Source of the DNA: Chitinivibrionales bacterium | GTDB taxonomy: Bacteria > Fibrobacterota > Chitinivibrionia > Chitinivibrionales > WJKA01 | Assembly (NCBI GenBank): GCA_014728215.1 | Contig: WJLZ01000151.1 | Location: 1 to 32,569, forward strand | Length of the DNA stretch: 32,569 nt | Direction of reading: 5' to 3' | Shown here: positions 31,137 to 32,569 of the stretch, piece by piece | How the letters are laid out: the number at the start of each line of letters is the position of its first letter | How positions within the stretch are numbered: the first letter of the stretch is position 1 | The notes under the pieces: model-generated | The model's database searches: none | Told to the model about the DNA's origin: nothing | The model's input: only the letters and a program-made list of their open reading frames with translations | Made by a program: the position numbers and the translations under genes

Positions 31137-31328
31137 AAAAACGCCGGATTTTAAAATCCAGGTTCGCTCGGAGTGTATTTAAAATGCAATAATTTATAAT
31201 ACATATTTTTCTAATTTAATTTGATAATGTGGAAAAAACCGGTAAATATTTATATAATTTAGGATCAGGTCATTTCATTCCCGAAAATTCAATTTTCTAA
31301 CAAGTTTAATCGAAAGATTGTTCGTATT

Positions 31329-32569
31329 ATGCAAAATAAGCCGATCAACATTCTCTGGGTTTCCTTTGAAGACACCAGTCCTTTTTATCGTTGCTATGGT
31401 GATCCTGTGGCCCAGACACCCAATCTCGACCGTTTGGCTTCGGAGGGCTGTCGGTGGACCAACTGTTTTTCCACAGCCGGTGTATGTTCTCCGGCCCGTT
31501 CTGCGGTTATTACAGGGATGTATCCTGTTTCCATAGGAACCCATCATCACCGTACAAAACATGAAAATCCAGCTACGCCTGAAATGCCGACCCCCTATGA
31601 GGCGGTTCCTCCTTCCTATGTCAAGTGCTTTACCGAGTACCTTCGTGCAGAAGGCTATTACTGCTGCAACAACAAGAAAACCGATTATCAATTTGAGTCG
31701 CCGATTACGGCCTGGGATGAGACCGGGCCCGAGGCGCATTGGAGAAAACGTCCTGATCCCGGGCAACCCTTTTTTGCAGTTTTCAATCCCGCCCATACCC
31801 ATGAAAGCGGTTTATGGCCGGAGAAGCGGCCGGAGTTTACCTATGATCCGGCAAAAGTCCCGGTGCCGCCCTATTTCCCTGATACACCGAAGGTGCGGGA
31901 AACCATTGCCCGGATGTATACGAATATTGAAACGAATGACAGATTTTTAGGTGAACGTCTTAAAGAGCTTGAAGAAGATGGTCTTGTCGAAAACACCATT
32001 GTCATGCACTGGAGTGATCATGGTCCTCTTCCCAGGGGGAAGCGGTGGGTTTATGATTCGGGGATCCATGTTCCGCTTATTGTTCGATGGCCCGGGCAGA
32101 TCGAGCCGGGGAACGTTATCGATGAGGTCGTTTCGACAATCGATCTGGGGCCGACAGTACTTTCCTGTGTCGGGCTTCCAATACCGCATCATATGCAGGG
32201 GCAGGCCTTTCTGGGGCCACAGGCACAACCTTCACGCACCCATGTTTTTGCTGCAAGGGACCGTCACGATGAATCCTATGACAGGGTACGCGCGGTACGC
32301 GATAAGCGGTTCAAATATATCCGTAACTATCATCCCGAGTTGCCGTATCTTCTCTGGATACCCTACCGGAACAAGCTGCCGATACTTGAAGACATGTGGC
32401 GGCTGTATCTCAACGACGAATTACAAGGTCCCCAACTGCTGATGTTTCAGAATAGGCGTCCGGTAGAAGAACTGTATGATACGCAGGCCGATCCGTGGGA
32501 AATAGAAAACCTTGCCGAAAGCCCGGAATATAAGTCGGAACTGGAGCGGTTGAGCAATACGCTGGATAC
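31329..32569 (+). CDS. Formylglycine-dependent sulfatase, S1 family (runs off the window)
   Basis: The frame starts at ATG 31329 and is open to the window end (413 codons), so the C-terminus is missing. Sulfatases remove sulfate esters or N-sulfate from glycans after a Cys is converted to formylglycine. The modification site is Cys53-Ser-Pro-Ala-Arg57 in VCSPARSAVITGMYP. The N-terminal metal site reads FEDTSPFY (Glu14-Asp15) instead of the usual DD, a variant common in bacterial proteins related to heparan N-sulfatase. HWSDHGPLPRGKR supplies the later metal ligands. No signal peptide is seen, so it would be cytosolic as it stands. The maturing enzyme is not in the window. The ribosome-binding site is weak. 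Confidence 0.88.
   Translation, partial: MQNKPINILWVSFEDTSPFYRCYGDPVAQTPNLDRLASEGCRWTNCFSTAGVCSPARSAVITGMYPVSIGTHHHRTKHENPATPEMPTPYEAVPPSYVKCFTEYLRAEGYYCCNNKKTDYQFESPITAWDETGPEAHWRKRPDPGQPFFAVFNPAHTHESGLWPEKRPEFTYDPAKVPVPPYFPDTPKVRETIARMYTNIETNDRFLGERLKELEEDGLVENTIVMHWSDHGPLPRGKRWVYDSGIHVPLIVRWPGQIEPGNVIDEVVSTIDLGPTVLSCVGLPIPHHMQGQAFLGPQAQPSRTHVFAARDRHDESYDRVRAVRDKRFKYIRNYHPELPYLLWIPYRNKLPILEDMWRLYLNDELQGPQLLMFQNRRPVEELYDTQADPWEIENLAESPEYKSELERLSNTLD

Larger units (their letters stand above)
30690..31328. other. Gene-poor spacer between nitroreductase and sulfatase
   Basis: About 640 bp without a convincing protein-coding gene. From left to right: an AT-rich nitroreductase leader (30690-30849), a strong minus-strand terminator (30850-30887), a GC-richer segment with several small hairpins (30888-31066), a near-consensus minus-strand promoter (31071-31099) overlapping a perfect inverted repeat (31094-31112), then AT-rich sequence leading to the sulfatase. 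In 31113-31328 I see only a weak plus-strand promoter candidate. Confidence 0.6.

Noticed and set aside
31275-31802. Minus-strand frame of about 175 codons opposite the sulfatase
   Set aside because: It lies antisense to a well-supported sulfatase frame, has low-complexity Arg/Gly-rich composition and shows no recognisable domain.

Overview
The window comes from a diderm (Gram-negative type) bacterium. The evidence is a large lipopolysaccharide/surface-glycan glycosyltransferase cluster with WaaF- and WaaE-like enzymes, a predicted outer-membrane beta-barrel protein and a lipobox lipoprotein. The primary sigma factor is the short form (286 aa, no region 1.1) typical of the Fibrobacterota-Chlorobiota-Bacteroidota assemblage. 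Coding density is high, GC looks close to 50%, and many spacers are built from short degenerate repeat words. My best guess is an FCB-group organism, perhaps of Fibrobacterota/Chitinivibrionia type; this is inference, since no rRNA gene is present.

Layout. (1) 1-10146: ten glycosyltransferases (GT2 partial and GT4 on the minus strand; then GT9, GT4, GT4, GT9, GT2-like, GT2, GT4, GT4 on the plus strand), mostly overlapping or closely spaced, followed by an outer-membrane protein (to 10885). Together they would build a lipopolysaccharide core or related surface glycan; no ligase, flippase or kdtA lies in the window. (2) 10999-13659, minus strand: panB, an inositol-monophosphatase/HisN-like phosphatase and lepB, tightly coupled. 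The 3' end of lepB runs into a repeat element with inverted ends. (3) 14017-15970: ssb flanked by two unrecognised membrane proteins. (4) 16201-24239: a classical type II fatty-acid/phospholipid operon, yceD-rpmF-plsX-fabH-fabD-fabG-acpP-fabF-rnc, extended by an acyl-CoA dehydrogenase overlapping rnc. (5) 24344-26237: rpe and a PDZ-less S41 peptidase-like exported protein. (6) 26546-28045: thioredoxin reductase followed by a thioredoxin-fold lipoprotein. (7) 28243-30689, minus strand: a metallophosphoesterase, the primary sigma factor and a small nitroreductase. (8) 30690-31328: a gene-poor spacer with a near-consensus promoter, a strong terminator and a perfect 8-3-8 inverted repeat. (9) 31329-end: a formylglycine-type sulfatase cut by the window edge.

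Most genes are ordinary housekeeping or cell-envelope genes. The parts least explained by known families are the promoter-to-terminator unit upstream of the nitroreductase with its palindromic operator-like site, the dispersed spacer element that appears to have replaced the end of lepB, and the thioredoxin reductase/lipoprotein thioredoxin pair whose cellular compartments do not match.
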